Positions 35,634-44,479 of a DNA stretch of 64,000 nucleotides are shown one piece after another; position 1 is the first letter of the stretch, and each line of letters begins with the position of its first letter. Source of the stretch: Kribbella sandramycini (GTDB lineage: Bacteria > Actinomycetota > Actinomycetes > Propionibacteriales > Kribbellaceae); contig NZ_JABJRC010000006.1 of assembly GCF_013131805.1 (NCBI RefSeq), positions 310,001 through 374,000 of the forward strand, in the 5' to 3' direction. The notes under the pieces are model-generated. The model ran no database searches, was not told where the DNA came from, and worked only from the letters and a program-made list of their open reading frames with translations. A program made the position numbers and the translations under genes.

Positions 35634-36614
35634 ATGACTGCCCATCGACGCCCGCCCCTGATCGCCGTCGTCACCCTGCTCACCGCCGTGCTGACGGTGC
35701 TGCTGATCGCGTTCGCCTGGCCGGCGGCGCGCTCCGAACCCCGCGACCTCCCGATCGCGGTCGCCGGTCCGAGTCAGCTCGCCGGGCAGGTCGGCGCGGG
35801 GCTCGACCAGGCGATGCCTGGCGGCTTCGAGGTCACCACGGTCGCCGACCGGGCCAGCGCCGTCCAGAAGATCCAGGATCGGGAGGTGTACGGCGCGGTC
35901 GTGCTCGACGCTCAGCAGCCGGAGGTGCTGACGGCGTCCGCCGGTGGGCCCGCGGTTGCGCAGATCCTCACCCAGTTGGGTACCCGGCTGTCGCCGGATC
36001 ATCCGGCCAAGGTGACGGACGTCGTACCGCTGCCGAAGGATGACCCGCGGGGCGCTGGGCTCGCTGCGGGTGCGTTGCCGTTGGTGCTTGGCGGCATCCT
36101 CAGTGCGGTCGCTCTGACCCGGCTGGTGCCGTCCGGTGCGCAGCGGATGGTTGGCGCGGTCAGCCTCGCGGTTGCCGGCGGGCTGGCGTTGACCGCCGTA
36201 CTGCAGTTCTGGCTGGGGTCCTTTGCGGGCAACTACCTTGCGAACGCCGGAGTGGTCGCGCTGGCGATCGCAGCGATCAGTCTGACGCTGCTGGGGCTGG
36301 AGTGGCTCGGTGGCGCGGCCGGACTCGGTATTGGCGCCGCAGTGATGATGCTGCTCGGCAACCCGCTGTCCGGGCTGGCTAGTGCGCCCGAGATGCTCCC
36401 GGCGGGGTGGGGCACGCTCGGTCAATTGCTGCCGCCGGGTGCAGCCGGCACGGCGTTGCGGTCGGTGAGCTTCTTCGACGGCGCCGGGTCGGGGACGGCG
36501 TTCGTCGTACTGAGTGCCTGGCTCGCACTTGGTCTGGCGCTCTGCGGCCTGGGCGCGATGCGGTCGCAACATGTTGTTCATGGTCGTCATGAGGCTTCGC
36601 CCGTTACCGTCTGA
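35634..36614 (+). CDS. Multi-spanning membrane protein (YhgE/ABC-2 permease-like)
   Basis: 326 aa. An N-terminal membrane helix (residues about 9-28) is followed by an extracytoplasmic domain (PIAVAGPSQLAGQVGAGLDQAM ... YGAVVLDAQQPEVLTA), then five or so C-terminal helices. This layout resembles YhgE/Pip and ABC-2 type export permeases, but no ATPase gene is adjacent. Under apparent TetR control, so perhaps involved in efflux or envelope stress. Function not assigned. Confidence 0.75.
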   Translation: MTAHRRPPLIAVVTLLTAVLTVLLIAFAWPAARSEPRDLPIAVAGPSQLAGQVGAGLDQAMPGGFEVTTVADRASAVQKIQDREVYGAVVLDAQQPEVLTASAGGPAVAQILTQLGTRLSPDHPAKVTDVVPLPKDDPRGAGLAAGALPLVLGGILSAVALTRLVPSGAQRMVGAVSLAVAGGLALTAVLQFWLGSFAGNYLANAGVVALAIAAISLTLLGLEWLGGAAGLGIGAAVMMLLGNPLSGLASAPEMLPAGWGTLGQLLPPGAAGTALRSVSFFDGAGSGTAFVVLSAWLALGLALCGLGAMRSQHVVHGRHEASPVTV

Positions 36615-36615
36615 A

Positions 36616-36672
36616 TCAGGTTTCGACGCGGTGACCTGATTGTTATGACAAGGTCACCGCGTTATCACCTGA
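36616..36672. terminator. Two-tier perfect inverted repeat after membrane protein gene
   Basis: Inner arms ACGCGGTGACC (36626-36636) and GGTCACCGCGT (36652-36662) match perfectly over 11 bp; four bases outside, TCAGGT (36616-36621) and ACCTGA (36667-36672) also pair. It starts right after the stop codon (36614). It could be a terminator, though without a T-tract, or a regulatory dyad for the next operon, whose promoter begins 28 bases on. Confidence 0.65.
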
Positions 36673-36700
36673 CAGCGGGGACAACGTTGTCTGTCACCCA

Positions 36701-36730
36701 TTGACTTCCTCGCCTTCAGCCTCCTAAGTT
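36701..36730 (+). promoter_or_regulatory. Predicted promoter of the second CUT1/rml operon
   Basis: TTGACT (36701-36706), 18-base spacer, TAAGTT (36725-36730). A start near 36737 gives a leader of about 60 bases before the binding-protein ATG. Confidence 0.5.
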
Positions 36731-36796
36731 CGCCAAAAGCCCGCTCTGTTTGGGTCGTGGTACCGGGATGACAACGATTGCCCGAAGGTGGACCTG

Positions 36797-38191
36797 ATGG
36801 TGACAAGAAAGCGTTTCAAGGCAGCCGGTGCGCTGGCCGCGTCCGCGCTGCTGCTGGCGGTCGCGGCCTGTAGCCAGGGCTCGACGACCAAACAGCCCGA
36901 GGCCGGCGGCGGCCAGAGCAGCGGTCCGGCGAATATCAAGATCGCCTACCAGCAGTGGGGCCCCGGCACCACGATGAAAAACTTCCTGGCCGGCGTGAAG
37001 ACCGAGTACGAGGCGGCCAACCCCGGCTCGACCGTCGAGGTGCTGCCGATCGTCGCGAGCGAGAACGACTACTACACCAAGCTGCAGCTGATGATGCGGT
37101 CGCCGAACACCGCGCCGGACGTCGTCTACGAGGACACGTTCCTGATCAACTCCGACATCACCGCGGGCTACCTGCGACCGCTCGACGACTACCTCAAGGA
37201 CTGGGACCAGTGGGGCCAGTTCGAGGAGAGCGCCAAGGGCGCCGCGAAGGCGCTGGACGGTAAGACGTACGGCGTCCCGGACGGTACCGACACCCGCGCG
37301 CTCTGGTACAACAAGCAGATCTTCGCCAAGGCGGGCCTCCCGGCCGACTGGCAGCCGAAGACCTGGGACGACGTGCTCAGCGCGGCCCGGACCATCAAGG
37401 AGAAGGTCCCCGGCGTCATCCCGTTCAACATGTACTCCGGAAAGCCGATGGGTGAGGCCTCGGCCATGCAGGGTTTCGAGATGCTCCTGTACGGCACGAA
37501 GGACTCGCTCTACAACAGCGACCAGCAGAAGTGGGTCGTCGGCAGCCAGGGCTTCAAGGACTCGCTGAACTTCGTCAAGACCGTCTTCAGTGAAGGGATC
37601 GGCCCGACGCCGAAACAGGCGCTGGACCCGAACATGGGCAGCAAGGTCGGCACCGAGCTGATCCCCGAGGGCAAACTCGGGATCGCGCTCGACGGCTCCT
37701 GGATCTACGGCAACTGGCAGAAGACCGGCGCCAAGCCGTGGCCGCAGTGGACCGAGGTGATGGGCCAGACCGCGATGCCGAGCCAGGACGGCGGCGGCAA
37801 GGGCAAGGTCAGCCTCTCCGGCGGCTGGACCTGGGCGATCCCGGCGAAGTCCAAGAACCCGGACGCCGCCTGGAACCTGATCAAGACCCTGCAGGCGCCG
37901 AAGAACGCGGCCAAGTACGCCACCGACGGCGCGCAGATCGCCGTCCGCAAGGACGTCGCCGCCGACGAGGGCTACAAGAGCTCCGCGAAGAGCACGCAGT
38001 TCTTCACCGACCTGGTCTCGGTCACCGTCTACCGCCCGGCGTACGCCGAGTACCCGAAGGTGTCCAACGAGATCATCACCGCGATGGAAGCGGTGATGAC
38101 CGGCCAGTCCACGGTCGACGAGGCCGCGAAGAACTACGACGAAGCGGTCGAGAGCATCGTCGGCAAGGACAAGACGACCTCCGGCCAGTAA
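36797..38191 (+). CDS. Extracellular sugar-binding lipoprotein (second CUT1 importer)
   Basis: 464 aa family 1 binding protein. Basic N-terminus (VTRKRFKAAG), hydrophobic core and lipobox VAAC, then IKIAYQQWGPGTTMKNFLAG and later LSGGWTWAIPAKSKNPDAAWNLIK, which is typical of the family. The ATG at 36797 is six bases after GAAGGTGGA; GTG at 36788 is an alternative. First gene of an operon with two permeases and, unusually, rmlA and rmlB. Substrate unknown. Confidence 0.91.
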   Translation: MVTRKRFKAAGALAASALLLAVAACSQGSTTKQPEAGGGQSSGPANIKIAYQQWGPGTTMKNFLAGVKTEYEAANPGSTVEVLPIVASENDYYTKLQLMMRSPNTAPDVVYEDTFLINSDITAGYLRPLDDYLKDWDQWGQFEESAKGAAKALDGKTYGVPDGTDTRALWYNKQIFAKAGLPADWQPKTWDDVLSAARTIKEKVPGVIPFNMYSGKPMGEASAMQGFEMLLYGTKDSLYNSDQQKWVVGSQGFKDSLNFVKTVFSEGIGPTPKQALDPNMGSKVGTELIPEGKLGIALDGSWIYGNWQKTGAKPWPQWTEVMGQTAMPSQDGGGKGKVSLSGGWTWAIPAKSKNPDAAWNLIKTLQAPKNAAKYATDGAQIAVRKDVAADEGYKSSAKSTQFFTDLVSVTVYRPAYAEYPKVSNEIITAMEAVMTGQSTVDEAAKNYDEAVESIVGKDKTTSGQ

Positions 38192-38215
38192 CCCACCGGC
38201 GAAGGAACCTCCCCT

Positions 38216-39145
38216 GTGACGACCTCAGTCGCCGCCGCTACCGCTCCGTCCGGGAAACCCGGGCGGAGCGGCAAGCCGCGGGCAGCCAACCTCCTGAAGA
38301 TGCTGCCGCTCTCCCCGGCCATCGGACTCATGCTGGTCTTCCTGGCCGGCCCGATCATCTACTGCATCTACGCCGCGTTCACGAATATGGCGCTGACCGG
38401 TACCGGCGCCGCGAACGTGACGTTCGTCGGGCTGGACAACTTCCGCAAGGCGTTCGGCAGCAGCGCGTTCTCGAACGCGATCTGGCTGACGCTGCTCTTC
38501 ACGCTGTTGTCCGCGATCATCGGCCAGAACACCCTCGGTCTCGGCCTCGCGCTGCTGATGCGGCGGGCCAACAAACTGGTCCGCAACTTCGTCGGCACCG
38601 CGGTGATCGGCGCCTGGGTGCTGCCCGAGGTGGTCGCGGCGTACCTGCTCTCGGCGTTCTTCAACGACGAGGGCACGCTGAACGTGATGCTGCACGCGGT
38701 CGGCCTGCCCGGCCAGGACTGGCTGTACGCCGCGCCGATCATCGCGGTCTCGCTGGCCAACATCTGGCGCGGTACGGCGTTCTCGATGCTGGTCTACTCG
38801 GCGGCGCTCAGCGAGATCCCCAAGGAGATCGAGGAGTCGGCCGAGATGGACGGCGCGGCCGGCAGCAAACGGCTGGTCTGGGTCACGCTACCGATGATCA
38901 GCCGCGCCGTGCTGACCAACCTGATGCTGATCACGCTGCAGACGCTCAGCGTGTTCGGCCTGATCTACGCGATGACCCGCGGCGGCCCGGGCACCAAGTC
39001 GCAGACGTTGCCGCTGTACATGTACGAGCAGGCGTTCAGCTTCTCCCAGATCGGCTACGGCACCGCGATCGCCCTGGTGATGCTCGCGATCGGCGCGGTC
39101 TTCTCGCTGATCTACCTGCGTGGACTCAACTCGGAGGCAGCGTGA
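38216..39145 (+). CDS. CUT1 sugar ABC transporter permease (MalF-like)
   Basis: 309 aa; cytoplasmic Lys/Arg-rich N-terminus, about six membrane helices and an EAA loop (EIEESAEMDGAAGSKRLVWVTLP). GTG start behind GAAGGAACC. 24 bases after the binding-protein gene. As in the other CUT1 system of the window, no ATPase gene is present. Confidence 0.92.
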   Translation: MTTSVAAATAPSGKPGRSGKPRAANLLKMLPLSPAIGLMLVFLAGPIIYCIYAAFTNMALTGTGAANVTFVGLDNFRKAFGSSAFSNAIWLTLLFTLLSAIIGQNTLGLGLALLMRRANKLVRNFVGTAVIGAWVLPEVVAAYLLSAFFNDEGTLNVMLHAVGLPGQDWLYAAPIIAVSLANIWRGTAFSMLVYSAALSEIPKEIEESAEMDGAAGSKRLVWVTLPMISRAVLTNLMLITLQTLSVFGLIYAMTRGGPGTKSQTLPLYMYEQAFSFSQIGYGTAIALVMLAIGAVFSLIYLRGLNSEAA

Positions 39146-39969
39146 TTGCCCGCGACCGCTTGAGCAAGCTGACGTCGAACCTGGTTCTGCTTGCCATCGG
39201 CATCTTGTTCGTGCTGCCGTTGCTCTGGGTGCTGTTCGCCTCGATCAACCGGACGGCGGGGCTGCGGGTCGAGTTCCCGACCGATCCGACGCTGGGCAAC
39301 TTCAAGGCCGTGCTGAACACCGACACGACGTACCGGCCGGTCCTGAACGGGATCGTGCTCTGTGGCGGCTCGGCGTTGCTGACGATGGTCTGCGCGGTGC
39401 TGGCGGCGTACCCGCTGTCGCGGTTCAAGTCGCGGTTCAACCGGCCCTTCCTGCTGACCGTGCTGTTCTGCACCGGTCTGCCGATCACCGCGGTGATGGT
39501 CCCCGTCTACGGCCTGTTCGTCCAGCTCAACCTGGTCGACACCATCGGCGGCACGATCATGTTCATGGCCACCAGCTCGCTCCCGTTCGCGATCTGGCTG
39601 ACCAAGACCTTCATGGACGGCGTCCCGATCTCCCTGGAGGAGGCCGCCTGGGTCGACGGGGCCACCAACATGCGGGCGCTGAAGAGCATCGTGCTACCGC
39701 TGATGTGGCCCGGGATCGCCGTCGTCCTGATCTTCACCTTCATCGGGATGTGGGGCAACTTCTTCGTCCCGTTCATGCTGCTGCTGTCCCCCGAGCGGCT
39801 GCCCGCCTCGGTCTCGATCTTCACCTTCTTCGGCCAGTACGGCGAACCCAACTACGGCCAGCTGGCCGCCTACTCGCTGATCTACACCACGCCGGTCCTG
39901 TTGCTGTACCTGCTCCTGAGCAAGAAACTCGGTGGTGCGTTCGCACTCGGAGGCGCGATCAAGGGCTGA
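39142..39969 (+). CDS. CUT1 sugar ABC transporter permease (MalG-like)
   Basis: 275 aa; six predicted helices and the EAA loop SLEEAAWVDGATNMRALKSI. GTG start behind GGAGG, overlapping the first permease as GTGA. The very long frame covering 37738-39969 is this gene plus out-of-phase upstream sequence. Confidence 0.92.
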   Translation: MIARDRLSKLTSNLVLLAIGILFVLPLLWVLFASINRTAGLRVEFPTDPTLGNFKAVLNTDTTYRPVLNGIVLCGGSALLTMVCAVLAAYPLSRFKSRFNRPFLLTVLFCTGLPITAVMVPVYGLFVQLNLVDTIGGTIMFMATSSLPFAIWLTKTFMDGVPISLEEAAWVDGATNMRALKSIVLPLMWPGIAVVLIFTFIGMWGNFFVPFMLLLSPERLPASVSIFTFFGQYGEPNYGQLAAYSLIYTTPVLLLYLLLSKKLGGAFALGGAIKG

Positions 39970-39979
39970 CGGAGGTCAG

Positions 39980-40849
39980 ATGAAGGGAATACTGCTCGCC
40001 GGCGGGTCGGGGACGCGGTTGTACCCGATGGCGCGGGGGATCTCGAAACACCTGATGCCGATCTACGACAAGCCGATGGTCTACTACCCGCTCGCGACGC
40101 TGATGGGGGCCGGGATCAACGAGATCCTGATCATCACCACCGCCGAGGACCGGGCGGCGTTCGAGCGGTTGCTCGGTGACGGCGCGCAGTTCGGGTGCCG
40201 GTTCGAGTACGCCGTCCAGGCGCAGCCGAACGGGATCGCGGAGGCGTTCGTGGTGGGCGAGGAGTTCATCGGGGACGACGCGGTGGCGCTGATCCTCGGG
40301 GACAACCTGTTCTACGGCGACGACTTCGGCGGCGTCGCGCGGCCCGACGGCGGGGTGGTGTTCGCCTACCCGGTGGCGGATGCGCGGCGGTACGGCGTGG
40401 TGGAGTTCGACGCCGGCCAGCAGGTGCTGGGGATCGAGGAGAAGCCGGTCGAGCCGCGGTCGAACTTCGCGGTGGTCGGGTTGTACTTCTACGACAACGA
40501 CGTGGTGGAGATCGCGAAGGCGCTGACGCCGAGCCCGCGTGGCGAGGTCGAGATCACCGATGTGAACCGCGAGTACCTGCGCCGCGGGAAGCTGCGGGCG
40601 GAGAAGGTGGCGCAGGGCGCGGTGTGGCTCGACACCGGGACGATCGAGTCGCTGGCGGATGCTTCGGATTTCGTGCGGGTGCTGGAGAACCGGACCGGGC
40701 TGAAGGTCGGCTGCGTGGAGGAGGTGGCCTGGCGGCAGGGGTTCATCAGCGACGACGACCTGCGGCTGCTGGCCGAACCGTTACGCAACTCCGGGTACGG
40801 CGAGTATCTGCTCGCGCTCCTCGATCGGCCGAGCATGGTCCGCCGATGA
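39980..40849 (+). CDS. rmlA: Glucose-1-phosphate thymidylyltransferase
   Basis: 289 aa nucleotidyltransferase making dTDP-glucose from glucose-1-P and dTTP. Signature GILLAGGSGTRLYPMARGISKHLMPIYDKPM at the N-terminus, then VQAQPNGIAEAFVVGEEFIG and ILGDNLFYGDDF. Full family length. ATG 39980 follows GGAGGTC. It lies ten bases after the MalG-like permease, so it appears to be part of the importer transcript. Confidence 0.94.
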   Translation: MKGILLAGGSGTRLYPMARGISKHLMPIYDKPMVYYPLATLMGAGINEILIITTAEDRAAFERLLGDGAQFGCRFEYAVQAQPNGIAEAFVVGEEFIGDDAVALILGDNLFYGDDFGGVARPDGGVVFAYPVADARRYGVVEFDAGQQVLGIEEKPVEPRSNFAVVGLYFYDNDVVEIAKALTPSPRGEVEITDVNREYLRRGKLRAEKVAQGAVWLDTGTIESLADASDFVRVLENRTGLKVGCVEEVAWRQGFISDDDLRLLAEPLRNSGYGEYLLALLDRPSMVRR

Positions 40850-41847
40850 GCCGGCTGCTGGTCACCGGGGGAGCGGGGTTCATCGGGGCGAACTTCGTCC
40901 AGCGCGCCGTCCGGGATCATCGGGTGACCGTGCTCGACGCGCTCACGTACGCCGGGGATCGGCGGAATCTGGCGCCGGTTGCCGATGACATCGAGTTCGT
41001 GCACGGCGATATCGGGGACGCCGAGCTGGTCGACCGGTTGGTGAAACAGGCCGACGTCGTCGTGCACTTCGCGGCCGAATCCCATGTGGACAACTCGCTC
41101 GGCGACCCCGCGCCGTTCATCTGGACGAACGTCGTCGGCACCTTCCACGTCCTCGAGGCCGTGCGCCGGTACGACGTCCGGCTGCATCACATCTCGACCG
41201 ACGAGGTGTTCGGCGCGCTGCCGCTCGACACGACGAGCCGGTTCACCGAGGAGACGCGGTACGACCCGTCGTCGCCGTACTCGGCCAGCAAGGCCAGCTC
41301 CGATCATCTGGTCCGGGCGTGGACCAGGTCGTACGGGATCGCCGCGACGATCTCCAACTGCGCCAACAACTACGGGCCGTATCAGCATGTCGAGAAGCTG
41401 ATCCCGCGCGGGATCACGACCGTGCTGACCGGCGGCCGGCCCAAGGTCTACGGGACCGGCGTCAACGTCCGCGAGTGGACGCATGTGGACGACCACAACG
41501 ACGCCGTCCGCCGGATCCTGCGGGACGGGCGGATTGGCGAGACCTACCTGATCGGCTCCGGGCAGGAGCGATCGAACAAGCAGGTCACCGAGACGATCCT
41601 TCGGCTGCTGGGAAAACCCGCCGACGGATACGACCAGGTCGCCGACCGGCCCGGGCACGATCTGCGCTACGCGACGAGCTCGGACAAGCTGCGCACCGAG
41701 CTCGGCTGGTCACCACGGCATGTGGACTTCGACTCCGGCCTGGCGGACACGATCGCCTGGTACCGCGAGCACGAGCCGTGGTGGGCCGAGGCGAAAGTCG
41801 CCACCGAGCAGAAGTACGCCGCGGATCAGTCGGCCAGATCCTCGTAG
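40846..41847 (+). CDS. rmlB: dTDP-glucose 4,6-dehydratase
   Basis: 333 aa extended short-chain dehydrogenase forming dTDP-4-keto-6-deoxyglucose. NAD-binding GGAGFIGANFVQ, HFAAESHVDNS, HISTDEVFG and active-site YSASKASSDH (Tyr/Lys pair) are all present. ATG overlaps the rmlA stop by four bases. No rmlC or rmlD follows, so the later deoxysugar steps must be encoded elsewhere. Its 3' end overlaps the convergent hypothetical gene by 22 bases. Confidence 0.94.
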   Translation: MSRLLVTGGAGFIGANFVQRAVRDHRVTVLDALTYAGDRRNLAPVADDIEFVHGDIGDAELVDRLVKQADVVVHFAAESHVDNSLGDPAPFIWTNVVGTFHVLEAVRRYDVRLHHISTDEVFGALPLDTTSRFTEETRYDPSSPYSASKASSDHLVRAWTRSYGIAATISNCANNYGPYQHVEKLIPRGITTVLTGGRPKVYGTGVNVREWTHVDDHNDAVRRILRDGRIGETYLIGSGQERSNKQVTETILRLLGKPADGYDQVADRPGHDLRYATSSDKLRTELGWSPRHVDFDSGLADTIAWYREHEPWWAEAKVATEQKYAADQSARSS

Positions 41848-42521
41848 GTCTCCTGCCAGAACTCGAGCTTCTCGGCGAAGCTCTCCTCCCACTGCGGATC
41901 CGGCAGGCCTTCGGCGAAGTGGTCGAGAGCGGCCGGGATCAGCGCCGCGGCTGCCGGCGCCTGCTCGAGGATGAGCGCGAGGCGGACGACGAACGTCACC
42001 TGGCGGGTGAGTTTGGCGTGGTCGACCGGGATCGGCTTGGCCAGCGGATCGAGGCGGATCTCGATCGACTTGAGCTGGTCCCGGATCGATTTGATCGTGC
42101 GCGCGGCGTCGCGGTGCTCCGAGCGGCCGGGGGGCGCCTCGACGGCGTCGGTCGGCAGGCCGAGCAACTCGGCGAGGACAGCGGACGGCGCCTCGGCGGT
42201 GGAGCCCTTGCGCAACAGGCCCGGCTTGGTCGCCTGCAGGTGCTTGTCGATCTGGTCGAGCAGTTCGAGCAGCCCGGTCACCAGGTCGGGGACGTGCTTG
42301 TCGGCCGTCCGCCGGCGCCCGGTGTCGAGCGCGGTGTTGCGCTCGTAGTCGGCCTCGACGGTCGCGCGCAACGCGTCGGGCCAGTCCTCCAGGCCGGTCA
42401 AAGCGGTGTGCTTCGGCGCCGTCGGGCTCAGATCGCCCGCGGACAACGCCTTCTCACCCGCCCGCGCGGCCTCCATCTCCTGCTCGAGCTTCTTCTGCGG
42501 CCCGGGAACGATCGAACTCAT
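41826..42521 (-). CDS. Hypothetical protein
   Basis: 231 aa, soluble, mainly alpha-helical, rich in Ala, Leu, Glu and Lys. No family recognised. Segments such as VPDLVTGLLELLDQIDKHLQ and RTIKSIRDQLKSIEIRLDPL suggest amphipathic helices or coiled coil. Codon third positions are strongly GC-biased over its length, supporting it as real although its end overlaps rmlB by 22 bases. Upstream is the MFS gene in the same direction (70-base gap). Confidence 0.7.
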   Translation of the reverse strand: MSSIVPGPQKKLEQEMEAARAGEKALSAGDLSPTAPKHTALTGLEDWPDALRATVEADYERNTALDTGRRRTADKHVPDLVTGLLELLDQIDKHLQATKPGLLRKGSTAEAPSAVLAELLGLPTDAVEAPPGRSEHRDAARTIKSIRDQLKSIEIRLDPLAKPIPVDHAKLTRQVTFVVRLALILEQAPAAAALIPAALDHFAEGLPDPQWEESFAEKLEFWQETYEDLAD

Positions 42522-42591
42522 CCCCGTCCTCGCTTCGCTGCGGGCGTGGATAAGGGGACGCTGTGTCTGATGATGAACTCACTCCGTTCGT

Positions 42592-43803
42592 TCATGCGGT
42601 CAGCCTACGCAGTTTCCAGACCGAGGGGACGACGAGCGTGGCGATGACGATCAGGATGTACAGGGCGGCGCCGTACAGCTCGACCGCGGTGACCGAGATC
42701 GCGGCGGCGACGTAGCCGACCGTCAACTGGCCGATCGGGTTCGCGATGAACGAGCCGAGCATGTCGTACGACGAGACCCGGGACAGTTTGTCGAGCGGGA
42801 CGTGCTGCCCGAGCGCGGTCTCCCAGCCGATCCCGAAGATCTCGAAGCCGAGGCCCAGCACGAAACCGGCCAGCGCGACCGCGACGACGTTCGGGAAGAG
42901 CGCGAGGCAGAGCAGGACCGGCGCACCGAGCAGCATGCCGGCCATCCCGGCGCGCAGCGGGTACCGGGGTTTGATCCGCAACATCAGAACGCCGCCGAGC
43001 ACCAGGCCCGCGCCGAAGCAGGCGCTCACCGCGCCCCAGCCGGCCCGGCCGAAGGTGCGGTCGGCGATCACCGGGCCGAGGGTCTGGTAGCAGGCGGTGA
43101 ACAGCACGTTGAGCAAGCCGAACGCGAGCACGATCACCCAGAGCCACTGCCGGGAGACGAACTCGCCCCAGCCCTCGCGCAGATCGGTCAGCATCGAGCT
43201 CGCCCGGCGCCTCATCGGTGGCAGCGTGAGCCGCGAGATCAGCAGCGCCGCGAGCAGGAACGTCGCCGCGTCGACCGCCAGGCCGACGCCCGGCCCGGTC
43301 AGCCCGACGATCACCCCCGCGATCGCGCCGCCGCCGATCATCGCGACCGAGCGGGCGAAACCGGAGATCGCCGTCGCCTGCGGCAGGTCGGCCTTCTCGA
43401 CGAGCGACGGCAGGACGCCGGTCGTCGCCGGCATCACGAAGGCGGCCGCGACGCCGTTCAGCGCTTCGATCGCGGCGAGCTGCCAGATGGTCGCGTGCCC
43501 GGAGAGCACCAGCGCGGCGGCGGCCGCCTGGGTGAGACCGCTGACCGTGTTCGCGGTCATCATCACCAGCCGGCGCGGCAGCCGGTCCGAGATGACACCG
43601 CCGACCAGTAGAAACACGATGTTCGGGATGCTGCGGGCGGCCAGCACGATCCCGACCGCGCCGGCCGCGTGCGACACGTCGAGCACCGCGAACACCAGCG
43701 CCACCGGCGCGATCGTCGAGCCGAGCATCGTGACGAACCGGGCCGAGATGAAGATCCGCACATCCCGCTGCCGCAACACGGTCAGATCCTGCCGCCAGCT
43801 CAC
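42592..43803 (-). CDS. MFS transporter
   Basis: 403 aa with about twelve membrane helices. The start (VSWRQDLTVLRQRDVRIFISARFVTMLGSTIAPVALVFAVLD) and SDRLPRRLVMMTAN loop place it in the actinobacterial drug-efflux-type MFS group. GTG 43803 is chosen; an upstream in-frame start at 43827 adds eight residues. Substrate unknown. Confidence 0.87.
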   Translation of the reverse strand: MSWRQDLTVLRQRDVRIFISARFVTMLGSTIAPVALVFAVLDVSHAAGAVGIVLAARSIPNIVFLLVGGVISDRLPRRLVMMTANTVSGLTQAAAAALVLSGHATIWQLAAIEALNGVAAAFVMPATTGVLPSLVEKADLPQATAISGFARSVAMIGGGAIAGVIVGLTGPGVGLAVDAATFLLAALLISRLTLPPMRRRASSMLTDLREGWGEFVSRQWLWVIVLAFGLLNVLFTACYQTLGPVIADRTFGRAGWGAVSACFGAGLVLGGVLMLRIKPRYPLRAGMAGMLLGAPVLLCLALFPNVVAVALAGFVLGLGFEIFGIGWETALGQHVPLDKLSRVSSYDMLGSFIANPIGQLTVGYVAAAISVTAVELYGAALYILIVIATLVVPSVWKLRRLTA

Positions 43804-43863
43804 CCGCAACCCCCTAGCTCGACCCAAACCCGGCGATCCTACGGGGCGTTGACCTGCCCGTCG

Positions 43864-43878
43864 CCCGGTTTAACCGGG
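43864..43878. promoter_or_regulatory. Inverted repeat in the divergent MFS/CBS region
   Basis: CCCGGTT-T-AACCGGG, perfect 7-bp arms around one base, in the 211-base gap between the divergent MFS and CBS genes. Operator-like; no regulator gene is adjacent. Confidence 0.45.
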
Positions 43879-44014
43879 GCGAGTGCTTGTGAACGGATTC
43901 ACTTCGGAAGGTGACCAATTGATCACCGCTCGTCACTGAAATGAGACCTGCCGCTTCGCTGGTCTTTTCGCTACCTTGGTGTATTGGTCCCCCCTCGACA
44001 TCGCAGGAGGCTCC

Positions 44015-44440
44015 GTGAAGATCAACGACGTACTGCGCGGCAAGGGCAACGAGGTCGTCACCATTTCGCCCCAGGCCACCGTGACCGAGCTCCTCACACT
44101 GCTCGCCGAACACAACATCGGCGCCGTCGTCGTCAGCGCGGACGGCAGCTCGGTGGCCGGCATCGTGTCCGAGCGCGACATCGTCCGGCTCTGGAACGGC
44201 ACTCCTGATGCCGGCGAGGTCCGGGTCAGCGCGATCATGACGACCGAGGTCCGCACCTGTACGCCGGACGATCTGATCGACAGCCTGATGCTGCTGATGA
44301 CCGAGCACCGGATCCGGCACGTCCCGGTCGTCGTCGACGGCGCCCTGACCGGCCTGGTCAGCATCGGCGACGTCGTCAAGTCCCGGATCGGCGAGCTCGA
44401 GTTCGAGAAGGAGCAACTCTCCAACTACATCGCCGGATAA
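44015..44440 (+). CDS. CBS-domain protein
   Basis: 141 aa consisting of two CBS motifs (residues about 8-60 and 72-128), forming one Bateman module (TVTELLTLLAEHNIGAVVVSADG; IRHVPVVVDGALTGLVSIGDVVK). Such modules sense adenine nucleotides. GTG 44015 is chosen because AGGAGG lies five bases upstream; a longer frame from 43976 has no ribosome-binding site. Stand-alone, target unknown. Confidence 0.9.
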   Translation: MKINDVLRGKGNEVVTISPQATVTELLTLLAEHNIGAVVVSADGSSVAGIVSERDIVRLWNGTPDAGEVRVSAIMTTEVRTCTPDDLIDSLMLLMTEHRIRHVPVVVDGALTGLVSIGDVVKSRIGELEFEKEQLSNYIAG

Positions 44441-44479
44441 TTCCGGCCAGGACCGGTCCGCGGGGTCTACAGTCCGACC

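Noticed and set aside
36804..36816. LacI-operator-like GAAAGCGTTTC
   Set aside because: It lies inside the signal-peptide codons of the binding protein (RKRF), and no LacI gene is near; probably chance.
37738..39969. 743-residue frame on the plus strand
   Set aside because: Its first two thirds are the binding-protein and permease genes read out of phase; only the final part is the real MalG-like permease.
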